Shown piece by piece: positions 53,101 to 59,879 of a stretch of DNA of 64,000 nt. The notes under the pieces are model-generated. The model made no database searches and had not been told where the DNA came from. It was given only the letters and a program-made list of their open reading frames with translations. The DNA lies in NCBI GenBank assembly GCA_030847615.1, contig JAUMIR010000002.1:242997809-243061808 (forward strand), read 5' to 3'. Position 1 is the stretch's first letter; every line of letters starts with the position of its first letter. Made by a program: the position numbers and the translations under genes. Source of the stretch: Gambelia wislizenii (Eukaryota; Chordata; Lepidosauria; Squamata; Crotaphytidae).

Positions 53101-53149
53101 TAGCTTATTCTACTTCAAGAATCGTTTCAAATGTATGACGGGCAACTAG
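18243..53149 (+). CDS. B4GALNT1: Beta-1,4-N-acetylgalactosaminyltransferase 1 (GM2/GD2 synthase), 10 coding exons
   Basis: Transfers GalNAc from UDP-GalNAc to GM3/GD3 (and lactosylceramide) to make GM2/GD2 (and GA2) in the Golgi; CAZy family GT12. Exons: 18243-18457, 23871-24044, 30442-30548, 30738-30775, 31831-32011, 46713-46820, 47770-47960, 49795-49935, 50953-51190, 52935-53149. All introns are GT-AG and the phases join without error into 1608 nt, 535 residues; the human enzyme is 533. A signal-anchor helix lies at about residues 8-26, then a lumenal stem and the catalytic domain with the metal-binding VDDDF motif (359-363). N-X-S/T sites are N180 (NLT) and N278 (NIS). Cys79 and Cys81 sit where the family has its intersubunit disulfide cysteines. 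No stop or frameshift is seen, so the gene appears functional. Intron 5 is unusually large because of transposons. Confidence 0.97.
19194..19370 (+). mobile_element. Squamate SINE, 5' part (split copy)
   Basis: Starts GTGCCTTCAAGTTCATTCC and continues through TATGGTGACCC, TTTTCTTGGCAAGATTTG and CAAATCCTGGTCTCCCAG, the order found in a very abundant squamate repeat. The remaining 3' part (CACTCAAACCACTGCACCAC) is at 23478-23518; a 4.1-kb insertion separates the two halves. Confidence 0.75.
19838..19903. repeat. (TG)n(AG)n(GGA)n compound microsatellite
   Basis: About eleven TG, fifteen AG and several GGA units. The CR1 5' end joins here, and AGAGAGAG recurs just after the CR1 3' end at 22990, consistent with insertion into the AG tract. 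Confidence 0.85.
19895..20730 (+). pseudogene. CR1 ORF1 with SGNH/GDSL esterase domain
   Basis: A short heptad-like segment upstream ([18 protein letters not shown], before a TGA at 19981) is the coiled-coil remnant. The frame from 19991 gives the esterase: [13 protein letters not shown] (nucleophile Ser block), [11 protein letters not shown] (block III) and DGVHLT (Asp-x-x-His). These are the hallmark residues of the esterase of CR1 ORF1, and the triad looks intact. The frame then runs without a stop into ORF2 sequence. Confidence 0.85.
20740..22991 (+). pseudogene. CR1 ORF2 fragment (reverse transcriptase), broken
   Basis: Starts in the segment that normally follows the endonuclease ([37 protein letters not shown]). 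Frame changes occur near 20884-20950 and 21504-21519. The 21519-22991 frame of 490 codons holds most of the reverse transcriptase: [65 protein letters not shown], and the C-terminal [20 protein letters not shown]. The FADD catalytic box is intact. Confidence 0.9.
23472..23518 (+). mobile_element. Squamate SINE, 3' part (split copy)
   Basis: AGAGTCCTGATCCATCACTC and ACCACTGCACCACACTGGC complete the SINE begun at 19194. Confidence 0.75.
23871..24044 (+). CDS. B4GALNT1: B4GALNT1 coding exon 2 (residues 72-130)
   Basis: Acceptor TTCTTCACAG, donor GTGAGT. Encodes NSCKCK (Cys79, Cys81) and the [11 protein letters not shown] and NKREQEY segments typical of the stem. The N-glycosylation sequon that the mammalian enzyme has at this point is not kept in canonical form; only N-S-C is present. 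Confidence 0.95.
24045..26340. other. Intron 2 of B4GALNT1, left part
   Basis: Intronic sequence with no recognised gene or intact transposon. One exon-like stretch at 25592-25691 is discussed in the findings. Confidence 0.7.
26345..26710 (-). mobile_element. tRNA-derived squamate SINE (minus), interrupted by a foldback repeat
   Basis: The minus strand reads from a decayed tRNA-like head near 26690 to GAGCTAGATAGACCAGGGGT and CGGTATAAGGCAGCCTCCTA at the tail. About 26440-26545 is a 'CAGATG...CAATTCCCA' foldback repeat inserted into it. Confidence 0.6.
28530..29390 (+). mobile_element. CR1/L3-type LINE 3' remnant
   Basis: 28530-28850 resembles the ORF2 C-terminus and 3' UTR of a diverged CR1-group element (ATGAGAAAAGTTTACATAGC, GGCTATCTGTGGCTACTAGT). 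29318-29390 is the matching 3' end (GGACTAGATAGACCTTTGGT, CTGATCCCACA). The intervening 470 bp look unrelated. A longer copy of this group is at 57860-58490. Confidence 0.55.
29424..29442. repeat. (TG)n microsatellite
   Basis: About nine TG units. Confidence 0.85.
29443..30441. other. Intron 2 of B4GALNT1, right end
   Basis: No recognised gene or element in this stretch before the exon 3 acceptor. Confidence 0.6.
30442..30548 (+). CDS. B4GALNT1: B4GALNT1 coding exon 3 (residues 130-166)
   Basis: Acceptor TCATTCCCAG, donor GTGAGT. Encodes [20 protein letters not shown], a strongly conserved block of the family. Confidence 0.95.
30738..30775 (+). CDS. B4GALNT1: B4GALNT1 coding exon 4, 38-bp microexon (residues 166-178)
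   Basis: Acceptor GTTCCTCAG, donor GTAAGT. Encodes [13 protein letters not shown], in frame with both neighbours. Confidence 0.93.
31831..32011 (+). CDS. B4GALNT1: B4GALNT1 coding exon 5 (residues 179-239)
   Basis: Acceptor TCTCCGGCAG, donor GTGGGT. Starts with VNLTAT, which holds the sequon at N180, and contains [13 protein letters not shown]. It precedes the 14.7-kb intron 5. Confidence 0.95.
32412..32795 (+). repeat. Interspersed repeat family A, copy 3
   Basis: The cleanest copy of the family seen at 7131 and 15850, starting ACCCTCTGAGTGTCCTGATT. It lies at the left of intron 5. Confidence 0.7.
32996..33092. repeat. Short repeat E, copy 1
   Basis: A block of about 76 bp (TTGAAGCTACATGTCTCCAG through CACTGAGAAGAA) is almost identical to 34262-34336. 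Confidence 0.75.
33397..33650. repeat. About 115-bp tandem repeat, 2.2 copies
   Basis: GGAGGGGCCCTTGTGAGGCT starts at about 33419 and 33533, and CATGTGGGT occurs at 33398, 33494 and 33610. The unit carries a TGATTGGCTGAGGGAG motif (CCAAT-like on the opposite strand). Confidence 0.8.
33794..33832. repeat. Perfect hairpin with 14-bp arms
   Basis: GTCCCTATGTAGCC (33794-33807) and GGCTACATAGGGAC (33819-33832) flank an 11-nt loop. Probably the tip of an old foldback element. Confidence 0.8.
34262..34336. repeat. Short repeat E, copy 2
   Basis: Same sequence and orientation as 32996-33092. Confidence 0.75.
34666..35019. mobile_element. Tigger-like non-autonomous element
   Basis: Begins TACAGACACACCTCGCTAAT, contains CACTTTAAAGCGAATCACAG and CAGTGCATATAAAAG, and ends in an imperfect complement of the start (CTTAAAGCAAGGTAAGCCTA). 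This is the pattern of Tigger-derived elements. Confidence 0.7.
35168..35197. repeat. (AC)n microsatellite
   Basis: About fourteen CA units. Confidence 0.9.
35376..35705. mobile_element. Foldback element with about 160-bp arms
   Basis: Left arm 35376-35536 and right arm 35546-35705 are complementary over nearly their whole length around a 9-nt loop (35537-35545). The tips are GGACTTTTTTGGAC and GTCCGAAAAAGTCC, and the centre is CGATTTCCTAATCACG and its complement. Arms contain a GAGGCTGCTG block and GGATTACGCTGTCCCC. No coding capacity. Confidence 0.85.
36042..36298. mobile_element. Tigger-like MITE D, copy 2
   Basis: TACAGTAGGACCCCCGTATC to GAGGTCCTACTGTA. Same family and orientation as 17766-18020, with cleaner terminal repeats. 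Confidence 0.88.
37345..37512. repeat. Foldback element, second copy of the 6243 family
   Basis: Arms ATCCTTTAGCACCTTAGAGA and its diverged complement ending GGTGCTACAGGAT. Interior differs from the first copy. Confidence 0.65.
38076..38568 (+). pseudogene. DIRS gag-like protein, copy 1
   Basis: Encodes a Cys-rich segment ([20 protein letters not shown], then [20 protein letters not shown]) with CxxC pairs that suggest zinc binding, followed by a Ser/Pro-rich tail ending in PPLGQD. The equivalent protein in copy 2 is 61425-62261. No clear ATG; upstream frames have stops. Confidence 0.75.
38610..38775 (+). repeat. 83-bp tandem repeat in DIRS copy 1 (two units)
   Basis: GTCCACTGCGGTGGCTACTT starts at about 38619 and 38702. 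Because 83 is not a multiple of three, each unit added shifts the frame. Confidence 0.85.
39549..40055 (+). pseudogene. DIRS central open frame, copy 1, function uncertain
   Basis: Frame beginning at [20 protein letters not shown] and containing [17 protein letters not shown]. It lies between gag-like and reverse transcriptase regions, so is probably the C-terminal part of gag. The start of the same region is present in copy 2 (63318-63537), where it is cut by a deletion. Confidence 0.55.
40465..41465 (+). pseudogene. DIRS reverse transcriptase and RNase H, copy 1
   Basis: Palm motifs: [20 protein letters not shown] (first Asp), [14 protein letters not shown], then [11 protein letters not shown] after a frameshift near 40640. 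The catalytic box normally reads Y-x-D-D; here the second Asp codon is AAC (Asn, 40689-40691). RNase H begins [17 protein letters not shown] (41170-41220), after which a deletion and frameshift remove its middle. The tail [20 protein letters not shown] (41395-41455) matches the end of DIRS RNase H. Confidence 0.85.
41995..42785 (+). pseudogene. DIRS tyrosine recombinase, copy 1
   Basis: Two frames, 41995-42498 and 42495-42785. Catalytic signature residues are visible: the first Arg in [13 protein letters not shown], the H-x-x-R pair in [11 protein letters not shown], and the Tyr in [10 protein letters not shown]. This enzyme joins the circular cDNA into the genome in DIRS elements. The position next to box I that is usually Glu reads Gly, and a frameshift near 42370-42495 breaks the gene. 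Confidence 0.8.
42952..43057. repeat. DIRS right terminal repeat and palindrome
   Basis: Inverted copy of the left terminus (42952-42986), then a hairpin with arms GATGGGCAGGT and ACCTGCCCATC enclosing about 50 nt. This resembles the internal complementary region of DIRS elements used to circularise cDNA. Confidence 0.75.
43058..44580. other. Intron 5 segment without recognised genes
   Basis: Contains only partial 'GTTGGACTACAACTCCCAT'-type foldback pieces near 43300-43380 and 43925-44010, and a short (GT)n near 44138. Confidence 0.6.
44585..44683 (+). repeat. 99-bp exact duplication, copy 1
   Basis: Identical base for base to 45730-45828 (from AGCCTGAAAGGCAAAGTAAC to CTCTCTCAATGGC). Confidence 0.95.
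45012..45480 (+). mobile_element. 5S-rRNA-derived SINE, split by a tRNA-derived SINE
   Basis: Head 45012-45097 reads CATCTGATCTTGGAAGCTAA, CAGGCCTGGTTAGTACTTGG and ATGGGAGACTGCC, the promoter half of 5S rRNA. After the inserted SINE the rest continues at 45335 (TATTGTAGGCTATATTTCAG, CCTTGCCAAGAAAAC, TATGAAATTCATGGGATCAC). Confidence 0.85.
45098..45334 (+). mobile_element. tRNA-derived SINE nested in the 5S SINE
   Basis: Pol III A box (TGGCACGGTGGTTAA) and B box (GAGTTGGATCTTG, diverged from GGTTCGATTCC) near the 5' end, and a (TGCTATTG)n-type end. The flanks CTGCCAAGG and CTGCCAGG are a target-site duplication. Same family as 51897-52103. Confidence 0.8.
45730..45828 (+). repeat. 99-bp exact duplication, copy 2
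   Basis: See 44585-44683; same orientation, offset 1145 bp. Confidence 0.95.
46713..46820 (+). CDS. B4GALNT1: B4GALNT1 coding exon 6 (residues 239-275)
   Basis: Acceptor CTGTTTTCCAG, donor GTGAGC. Encodes [20 protein letters not shown] followed by a Gly/Ser-rich linker (SSSGGNSG) that is longer and more glycine-rich than I expect in mammals. Confidence 0.95.
47770..47960 (+). CDS. B4GALNT1: B4GALNT1 coding exon 7 (residues 275-338)
   Basis: Acceptor TTCTCCCCAG, donor GTGGGC. Encodes [17 protein letters not shown] (sequon at N278) and [13 protein letters not shown], the first strand region of the catalytic domain, ending MPFGK. Confidence 0.96.
48285..48470 (+). mobile_element. CR1 LINE 3' end fragment
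   Basis: [23 protein letters not shown] coding remnant followed by the CR1 3' UTR and CTATGATTCTATG terminus. Located in intron 7. A hAT-like element joins its 3' end. Confidence 0.85.
48471..49067. mobile_element. hAT-like non-autonomous element in the CR1 end
   Basis: Ends GGGGTTGTTTAGACA and TGTCTAGCTGAGCCC are imperfect inverted repeats. CTATGATTCT occurs on both sides because the element sits in the CR1 terminal motif. The interior contains GATTGGTTGGATTTCAGCAG and GGCGGGCTTGCAAG, shared with the hAT-like element at 19371. Confidence 0.65.
49795..49935 (+). CDS. B4GALNT1: B4GALNT1 coding exon 8 with DxD motif (residues 339-385)
   Basis: Acceptor CTCTTCCTAG, donor GTGAGT, phase 0 on both sides. 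Encodes [20 protein letters not shown] followed by VDDDF, the metal and UDP-sugar binding motif. Confidence 0.97.
50463..50690 (+). mobile_element. 5S-rRNA-derived SINE
   Basis: CTCTGATCTTGGAAACTAAA, CCTGGTTAGTGCTTGGATGG and the tail AAAACCCTATGAAATTAATG, ending in GACTTGAGGGCACACAC. Complete but diverged copy in intron 8. Confidence 0.82.
50953..51190 (+). CDS. B4GALNT1: B4GALNT1 coding exon 9 (residues 386-465)
   Basis: Acceptor CCTGGTAG, donor GTGAGT. Encodes [33 protein letters not shown] and [13 protein letters not shown], all hallmark catalytic-domain segments. Confidence 0.97.
51897..52103 (+). mobile_element. tRNA-derived SINE
   Basis: A box TGGCACAGTGGTTAAATG, B box-like AATTTGATCCTG, then a (TGCTAT)n end. 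Same family as the nested SINE at 45098; located in intron 9. Confidence 0.8.
52490..52862. mobile_element. hAT-like element with GGGTGGGCAA termini
   Basis: Left end AGGATGGGCAACTGC and right end TTTGCCCACCCCTG are inverted repeats of the hAT type. The interior has poly-G and poly-A runs and TGTGGGCAAAAAGTCACCCC, with no coding frame. It ends about 70 bp before the last exon. Confidence 0.65.
52935..53149 (+). CDS. B4GALNT1: B4GALNT1 last coding exon (residues 465-535)
   Basis: Acceptor ATACAAG after a CTCCTCTTCTTCC tract. Encodes [20 protein letters not shown] and ends [11 protein letters not shown] then TAG at 53147-53149, including the conserved C-terminal Cys. Confidence 0.96.
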
Positions 53150-54877
53150 TATTCTGTTTGGGGCATCTAGCCCAGCCCCTGACTGCTGGTGAAATCCTCA
53201 GGCCTACTGATCTCAGGCAGCCTGCTCTGGCACCTGGCCACAGCCCTGGGCAAATGGTCTTCCCTGTCAACTAGCCAAACCCCCGGAGCTCAGGGGAGGT
53301 CTTGGCATCCTCAGGCCTGAAGAGTGGTCAGAGCCACTCCTGCTGTGAAAAAAGCAAAACAAAACACTTTTTCTAGTGGGACGGAGAGGCTGCACTACTG
53401 TTTGTTTCTGAGCTTACACTACTGTGCTACTGTTTTTAATGGAGTGGGTACGGATACCTACGCTTCCATTTGTTTTACATATTTTGAACTAAAGAATCCT
53501 AGATGGGGAGTGATGCTTGTGAGTGGCCCCATAAAGCCCTGGGAATTACATTTTTCTACCCCAGTTGAAATTAGTTTCTGGCCTCCCACTTGTCCTGCTT
53601 CTGCCACCCATGCGTGCACACATTGTGTAAAAAAAAATCTGCCAACACAATCCCAATCCTCTGCTTCTATTTAATCTGATTGATGGGAGACATGATTGGA
53701 AGGAGGCAATGCCTGAGCTTTGGGGGTTTATCCAGTGCCACAACTTTTTTGTGCCAAGTTTTTGCACCTGTGCCCCATTCTCCCCAACTCCTTCTGCAAG
53801 CTGGTGCCATCCTTGGAGATTTTGAAGTGCCAAAGACTACAGTGATGGAAAATTACCACCAGGGGGAAGCCTTGAGGTATACATTGCCACAAATGGGAGG
53901 GGCAGATTTCCACGAAAAGGCAGGGAGCCAGAGCTACCAAGCACACTCGAAAATTAAGGCATTTCCCATGACCTCTGTGTTCAGGACAATGGTCGGAGTG
54001 GGTGGGGTCAGGGTAGTTTCTTTTCTAATGAATTTTTTTTTTATATAGCTGAAGTGCAAAGACTCTATAAGAAACTGTATTTTTTATTATCATTTCCAAC
54101 AAAATCCATTTGCCAATACTCTCATATCCCAGCACCCTCCCTCCTTTTCCTTCTTGGATCTCAAACCTGCAAGTGTCTTCAATTGCTGCTTTTTCTACAG
54201 TTGGTGGTGGTGGGGAACATTTGTAAATCAGGGCTGGGTTTGCTTGGTTTCCCCCTATGTTTAGTTCCAATGCATGGGGTTGGTCCCTAAGGTAAGTAGA
54301 AGGAGAAACAATAGCCAGTCACACCATCCTGCTACACATGAGTCTCCTCCCTTCTCTGTGCCTCCCCCCCCCCCACTTATGGTGTTCATTCCCTCCTGGG
54401 CAGTCCAGCTGCACATGTTCTCCTGCAACCAGGCTCAAAGGTGAGAATAACTGGGATGGGAGGTAACCATGCCATCACTCATAGCCTGGTGACAGGAAGC
54501 TGGAACATATGTGATAGGTTATAAGAGTTTGTGGGTCACCTGGTATTGATTGCACTGCAGTTTGGCTGTGGCAGAAAGATGTTCCAGGCTTTTGAGTATG
54601 TTTGTGCTATCTCAGTCCCCTATCAGTCTTAAGGTCTTCTGGGACATGCTGGCAGGAGGGGGACTGGGATGGTTTCCTGTGAGCACCATTGGCTTTATTA
54701 TCAGGAAAGCTGGGAGCCCCAAGAAGTGATGAACTGTCGTCTGCTAGAGCCAAATCTTTATTTTTTTCCTTCTCCTGCCCTCCCCCTCAGACTGACCTCC
54801 CTCTTTTGCAGGGCTGCTGCTTATTTCAGAAGGATGATGCCTTCTCTCTACCGTGTTCATTGGCACAACACTTTAGA

Positions 54878-54883
54878 AATAAA
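54878..54883 (+). promoter_or_regulatory. Candidate polyadenylation signal (proximal)
   Basis: AATAAA about 1.7 kb after the stop codon, upstream of the first transposon in this region. Confidence 0.45.
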
Positions 54884-55152
54884 GGGTGGCTTAGAACCGA
54901 GCTGTTTATAGTAAAACACTGACTTGGCCCAAAGGGTTAAGGCCACAGTCACCTGCACACCTATCTGAAAAAAAGCCCAGTCGATCATAGTGGAATTCAC
55001 AGTGCAACTGTTCTCTACGGTACAATTGTTTTACATAGATGTAGGTCATACCAGAACTGCTAGAGTGAATTGCTCCATTTACACAGTCAGCAGAATCACA
55101 TGCTAAACCATGCATGGAGTAGGGTTCCCCCATGAAGGGAGAAAAATGCATA

Positions 55153-55346
55153 TACATTGGCCCTTCAGATCTTCAGGGGTTCAGTTCTGGGACCTCCCAC
55201 AGGTGTCAAAAACTGCTGATGGTTGCATCCCATATGATTAAATGGTGACAACATGTGTGCAGATGCACTCATGTTGCTGCCATTTTAAGTATAGGATATG
55301 ATGATCTGCAGTCACTCAAAATTGTGGATTTAGAGGGCCTATTGTA
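55153..55346. mobile_element. Tigger-like MITE in the 3' UTR region
   Basis: Termini TACATTGGCCCTTCAGAT and GGATTTAGAGGGCCTATTGT, with TA at each end and a TTCTGGGACCTCCCACAGG interior. Confidence 0.7.
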
Positions 55347-56403
55347 CTCAGCCTTCTGTGAACTGGTTTTCTCTGGGTATTTTGGACTATAGTTCCTAAC
55401 AACCCTAGTTAACAAGGAGTGAGGGGTCATGGAAGTCTGCATCCACAAAGGTGGAGGCCACCAGCCTAGGGGAGAGCTAATGCTATCATGATGGGTTTAG
55501 CCACCCTGGCCTGTTAATTTTGCTTAGTATAGTTAGTATGTTCACTTATTTATTTTTTGCAGAGGGAAGCATTTAACTATGCAGCTCTCTACCCACACCC
55601 TGCTCTGGTACAATCTTGGGGTGGTGGTGAATGCTGCTACTTGAATCTGTTGACCAGAGCTTGGAAGGTTTTTTGGGGAGAGGGGGTTGGACTAAAACTC
55701 CCAGAACCCTCCAGTGGTCTGTGAGTTGTAGTCCAAAAAAATAATAATTCTGAACTTCTATTGAGAGTATAAACTACTTGTCCCATTCCCTGGCTTTCAG
55801 GGAGATGTAAGAGTGATGGCCAGAGGCACAGCCCTTGAGCAAAAGGGACTCTCTTTTCCCACCTTCAGGGGGGGAAAGGAAGGCCCATACACTTCCAGAT
55901 GTTCCTTGATGAGAACTTGATTTAAATAAATACATAGGCTAGAGCATGCTGAATGTGAGATGAGTTCCAACTGTGTGTTTCCGGTGTTCCTGTGAAGGAC
56001 AGAGATCTAAAATGGCAAGTAGAAATACCAACACCACCACCACCCCGGCTGAGGAAAGCTGCTTAGAAGGTGAGCCGCCATCCTCATTCTTGACTCTCAC
56101 AAAGGGTGCCTGGAGTAGTGCCACCTGCCTAACTGATACTGCAGACGAAAGGCTGCGTGCATATGTCAGCCGGTAGGCAGCAAGCAAGTCCCTGTGAGAG
56201 CAGAACAAAGGAATGAATGGGGAAAAGTTTTCCTCTCCGGATCTTGGGATCCAAGGCCATGCTGTTTAACAGCATTCCAGCCTGGTTCCAATAGGTACTA
56301 GGCAACCCTGGGAGGGAAGTCTCTCCTCTCCTAGTCACTCCTGCATATAGGGAAAGGAATGAGGGCTGTTGCAGCCAGACTCCCTCCATCAGGATCCCAT
56401 TCC

Positions 56404-56620
56404 CATTACACAACTATAGCATTATGATTCCACTTTAGCTGCCATTGCTTCATCTCATGGAATCCTGGAGTGGGGGGTGTTGTAGTTTGTTCAGAGAAAC
56501 CAGAGGAGCTCTCTGGCTAGGGACTGAGTCTAAAGGCCCCTTCCTCAACTGCCAATCCCAGGATTACACAGGATGACATAATGGCAGCTACAGTGGAATG
56601 ATAGCACTATAAATGGGTAG
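56404..56620. repeat. Foldback element, TATAGCATTATGATTCCACT family
   Basis: Arms ACTATAGCATTATGATTCCA and TGGAATGATAGCACTATA enclose a TTGTAGTTTGTTCAGAGAAA region. Related to 17568-17752. Confidence 0.7.
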
Positions 56621-56771
56621 TATGAATGGGCCCTGGGTTTCATGTCCGTCCCACATCCTTCATTTGTATGGGTTGAAACCCTCTCTATCCCTTTCCTTTT
56701 AGTCTTAATTACTTTTCTGGTAATTAATGCAAGGCATTTTTTTTCTGTAATGAAAACACTTTGGAGAAGGG

Positions 56772-56777
56772 AATAAA
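56772..56777 (+). promoter_or_regulatory. Candidate polyadenylation signal (distal)
   Basis: AATAAA about 3.6 kb after the stop codon, followed within 40 bp by a GT-rich element. Confidence 0.4.
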
Positions 56778-56799
56778 GCATTTTGTTTTAAAAAAAAAG

Positions 56800-57855
56800 A
56801 TCTTGCTTTGTTTTGCTGTTGTGAGGAGGGTGCAGAAAGGACAGGAGGGTGGGCAAAACAAGATTCTCTCTCTGCTAGTGCAGTGGTGACCTAATTCTGG
56901 GCTACAACTAGCCATGTAGCTCTTGGCAAGAGGAGGTACTGCTGAAGGCTCTGCTCATCTCACTCTGCTACCTCCTTCCTCTGTGGGTCTGTTCCTAACG
57001 AGCCAGACCTCCAGTAGCAGGTGAAGCCTTGCTAGTCTTCATGGCAGCCAGCTGCCTTTAGCATGTCTTTGTAATCTCAGATAGTCTTTGTCCGGGTATG
57101 CACAGGTTGGTTGATACACTCCTTGATCCTTGGCAGACAGGAGATAGTTACACCCAGATGGTTGGAGCCTTCTGTTCCACACTTTCCTAAACAGAAACCA
57201 AATGCAGTTCTCCATTAGGCTCTGTGCTATACATCAGGGGTTTATTTGTGCCCCCCCATCCTTGCTATCCACAAGTCTTTTTGCCTCAGCAGTCCAAGTA
57301 TTGTAATAATAGTGATCCACCTTACAGGATGGTTGTAATTACAGCTTATTGAGCTAACATGCCACGAACAATGAAACCAAACTCAACAGATGATGTTACT
57401 TCTAGCTTCTATAATCCACCCCCTTAGAAAAACCCTGAATAAGAAGGCACCCAGTCCACTTCTAACAGCCTAGACATATGCTCAGGTCTTCCCCTTCAGA
57501 AAAGGGGACTGACAACTCTTGGAGTCATACTCGTAACAGAATCTATATCTCTGGGAGTTAGAGTTGGCATTTACTGGACTCCCAATCTAGGTCTGCACAA
57601 TACTCCAAATCTAGGTCTGCACAGGCATAGATCCAACATGTAAGATTGCAAACAAATCACAAAAAAGCTGCTCTCGTTTTTGTGGTTTTTTGTTTAACTT
57701 TCTGAAAGGAAGTTCTTGACTACTAGCGGGCAAAAAGGCCTATTAATACAGAATTGGAGAGAACTGCTCTGAAAGAGGCCTGCTTCTCATAAACGAGATG
57801 AAGATCATTAGGGGAGGGGGGGAGTCTAAAATAAAACTGTCATTACAAGAATGTC
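56800..57855. other. Downstream flank without recognised features
   Basis: No gene, intact repeat or RNA was recognised here. Confidence 0.6.
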
Positions 57856-57859
57856 TTTA

Positions 57860-58490
57860 TCCAAATCTTATGAGGCAGCCACTACTGGAACACTGTGTAC
57901 AGTCCTGCTCACCATAGATTAAAAAAAGATCACATACAACTAACAAAGGTGCAGAAAAGGGCAACCAAAATAGTCAAGGGACCAATTCCCCTCTGAGGAA
58001 AGACTGAAATGTTTGGGGCTGTTTAAACTTAGGGGGGAAAGGTGAGGAAAGGGAGATGTGATAGCATATAAAACGAGGGAGGGTGTAGAATAAGTGGCAA
58101 CATTTCTCTCTTACAAAGTCAGGGATGTCCACAAAAGTGAAATGAGTGGGGAGGGGTGAAAATTTGGATCCAACGAAAGGAGAGACTTTATTACATAGTT
58201 AAAACTGGACAATTTGCTACCATAAGATGGAGTGACAGCCACCAATGAAGATAGTTTTAAAAGGTGATCATAAAGTGTAGGGAGATTAATAGCTACTAAC
58301 ATATTCTCCAGTCTTGGAGGCACTGTGCCTGTGTACCCTAGCCACTGGGAAACATGAGTGGGAGCCTGCTCTTGTGATGGTATCCTTTTTTGGGCCTTCC
58401 TAACAGAGCATCTGTTTTGCCACTGTGAAAACACAATGCTGAGCTAAGGCAGGCCTTTGGTTTGATCCAGCAAGGATCTCCTTAAAGTTC
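57860..58490 (+). mobile_element. CR1/L3-type LINE 3' remnant
   Basis: Decayed coding stretch (LEHCVQ-like at CACTGTGTACAGTCCTGCT, then TGCAGAAAAGGGCAACCAAA) followed by the 3' UTR with ATTAATAGCTACTAAC and the end TTTGATCCAGCAAGGATC. Non-coding. Confidence 0.7.
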
Positions 58491-58640
58491 TGAAGCAATC
58501 AGCTGGTGTTTGAGATCCTGCATCATCAATGTAAGTGTGACAACAGATGCCACCACCAAAAATACCTAACTTTGCAGCCTGGCAGCCTCTGCACCTGGAC
58601 CATTTCCAAGGCACTGAAGAGTAGAGCACTGGGAAATGAT

Positions 58641-59233
58641 GGGCTTGTCTATACGAGCCAGAAAAAAACAGAGTGTGTCGCAGTAATGGCATTTTGCTGC
58701 AGCAGCGGCTTGTCTTAATGGTGTTTTTGCTCCCATAAGCTTCGCATGCTAGATGGTGGCCATGAGTGACTGACTCGCATTTGTATTTTGCCGCTGCCAA
58801 ACATTTTTTTTTAAATTATGCCCAAGGTGTGCTAGAGTGCTAGAGCAATTTTTCAATTAAACAGGAAGGGAAAATGAACCCCTCCCACCCTGTTTGGGTG
58901 ATTGCTCGCTAAGGCAAAAATCCAACATGGCGGCAGTGGGTGCTTGCCCTGTTAGCAAGCCCTGCCCCCTGCTCTCACCCAGCCAATCAGGTTTGTCCTT
59001 CCCTTCAAATCACTTGTCATTTGCTTGTCCTAATGAGCAGGAATGTGCACCCCCTTGCGGTTTTAAAAAAACTACGGGAAAAGCTGCAAAGACTTTTCCT
59101 GCATTGTTCTTGCCATTTGGGGGCTCCCTCCTGAATACAGTGGATTGATGCAGGATCCCATTTAGACAGGTCATATTCCCACCAAATTCTTCTATGAGAG
59201 TTATTTTCACCGTTTAGACAATCCCCCCCCCCC
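58641..59233 (-). mobile_element. hAT-like non-autonomous element B, full copy
   Basis: Ends GGGCTTGTCTATACGAGCC and, reversed, GGGGATTGTCTAAACGGTG. Contains AAAATCCAACATGGCGGCAG and CCAGCCAATCAGGTTTGTC. Reverse orientation of 10090-10415. Confidence 0.7.
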
Positions 59234-59237
59234 GTCT

Positions 59238-59873
59238 CTCTGATCACCTCTTTTCAATGCACCCCACTACTGGGTCACCTATCGCCAACACTTACAACTC
59301 CTCAAACGCTTTCATCAGCGCTGTATACGCACAATCCTAAATATACACTGCACTGACTATGTAACGAATGTTGCTGTCCTTGAGCAAGCAGGGATCACCA
59401 GCATTGAGGCCATGATATTGAGAACCCAGCTGCGCTGGGCAGGGCACGTTTCTAGGATGGAGGACCATCGCCTCCCAAAAATAGTACTCTACGGTGCCAC
59501 AGGTCAGCATAAGAGGGGCGCTCCAAAAAAGCAATACAAGGGCTCCCTGAAACAACATCTCAGGCTCAGCCAAATTGATCACCAACAATGGTCTGCCCTG
59601 GCCTCACATCAGGAGGTACGGAGACGCACTATCCACAATGCTGCAGCCTTATTTGAGAGCTCACGCCGAACAAGTCTTGAAGAGAAACAACAACACAGAA
59701 AGAATCACAACCCAAAAACATCACCCAAGGAGACCTTCTGCTGTGCTTTCTGCAACTGGACTTGTTTATCTTGGATTGGCCTTTTTAGTCATCGGCACGC
59801 TTGCAGAAAGCACGGGATGAGTCCTTCGTTTGCAAAGAAAAGCCAGAGACTATTGGGAAAGCAGTGCATTTAA
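59238..59873 (+). pseudogene. Non-LTR retrotransposon ORF2 C-terminal fragment with C2H2 finger
   Basis: An open frame of about 210 codons from LERF-like YRQHLQLLKRFHQRCIRT through NVAVLEQAGITSIEAM, LRTQLRWAGHVSRMEDHRLP and RGAPKKQYKGSLKQHL. It ends in a Cys2-His2 finger-like motif (FCNWTCLSWIGLFSHRHAC). This arrangement is known from the C-terminus of vertebrate LINE ORF2 proteins. The clade is uncertain. Upstream reverse transcriptase is absent, so it is a truncated remnant, although this piece has no stop. Confidence 0.75.
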
Positions 59874-59879
59874 TCATCT

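Larger units (their letters stand above)
53150..56792 (+). other. B4GALNT1: Probable B4GALNT1 3' UTR
   Basis: Non-coding sequence after the stop. Two candidate polyadenylation signals are visible: AATAAA at 54878-54883 and AATAAA at 56772-56777. The latter is followed by a GT-rich stretch (CTTGCTTTGTTTTGCTGTTG). A Tigger-like MITE (55153-55346) and foldback repeats lie between them, so the shorter form may be the ancestral end. Confidence 0.45.
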
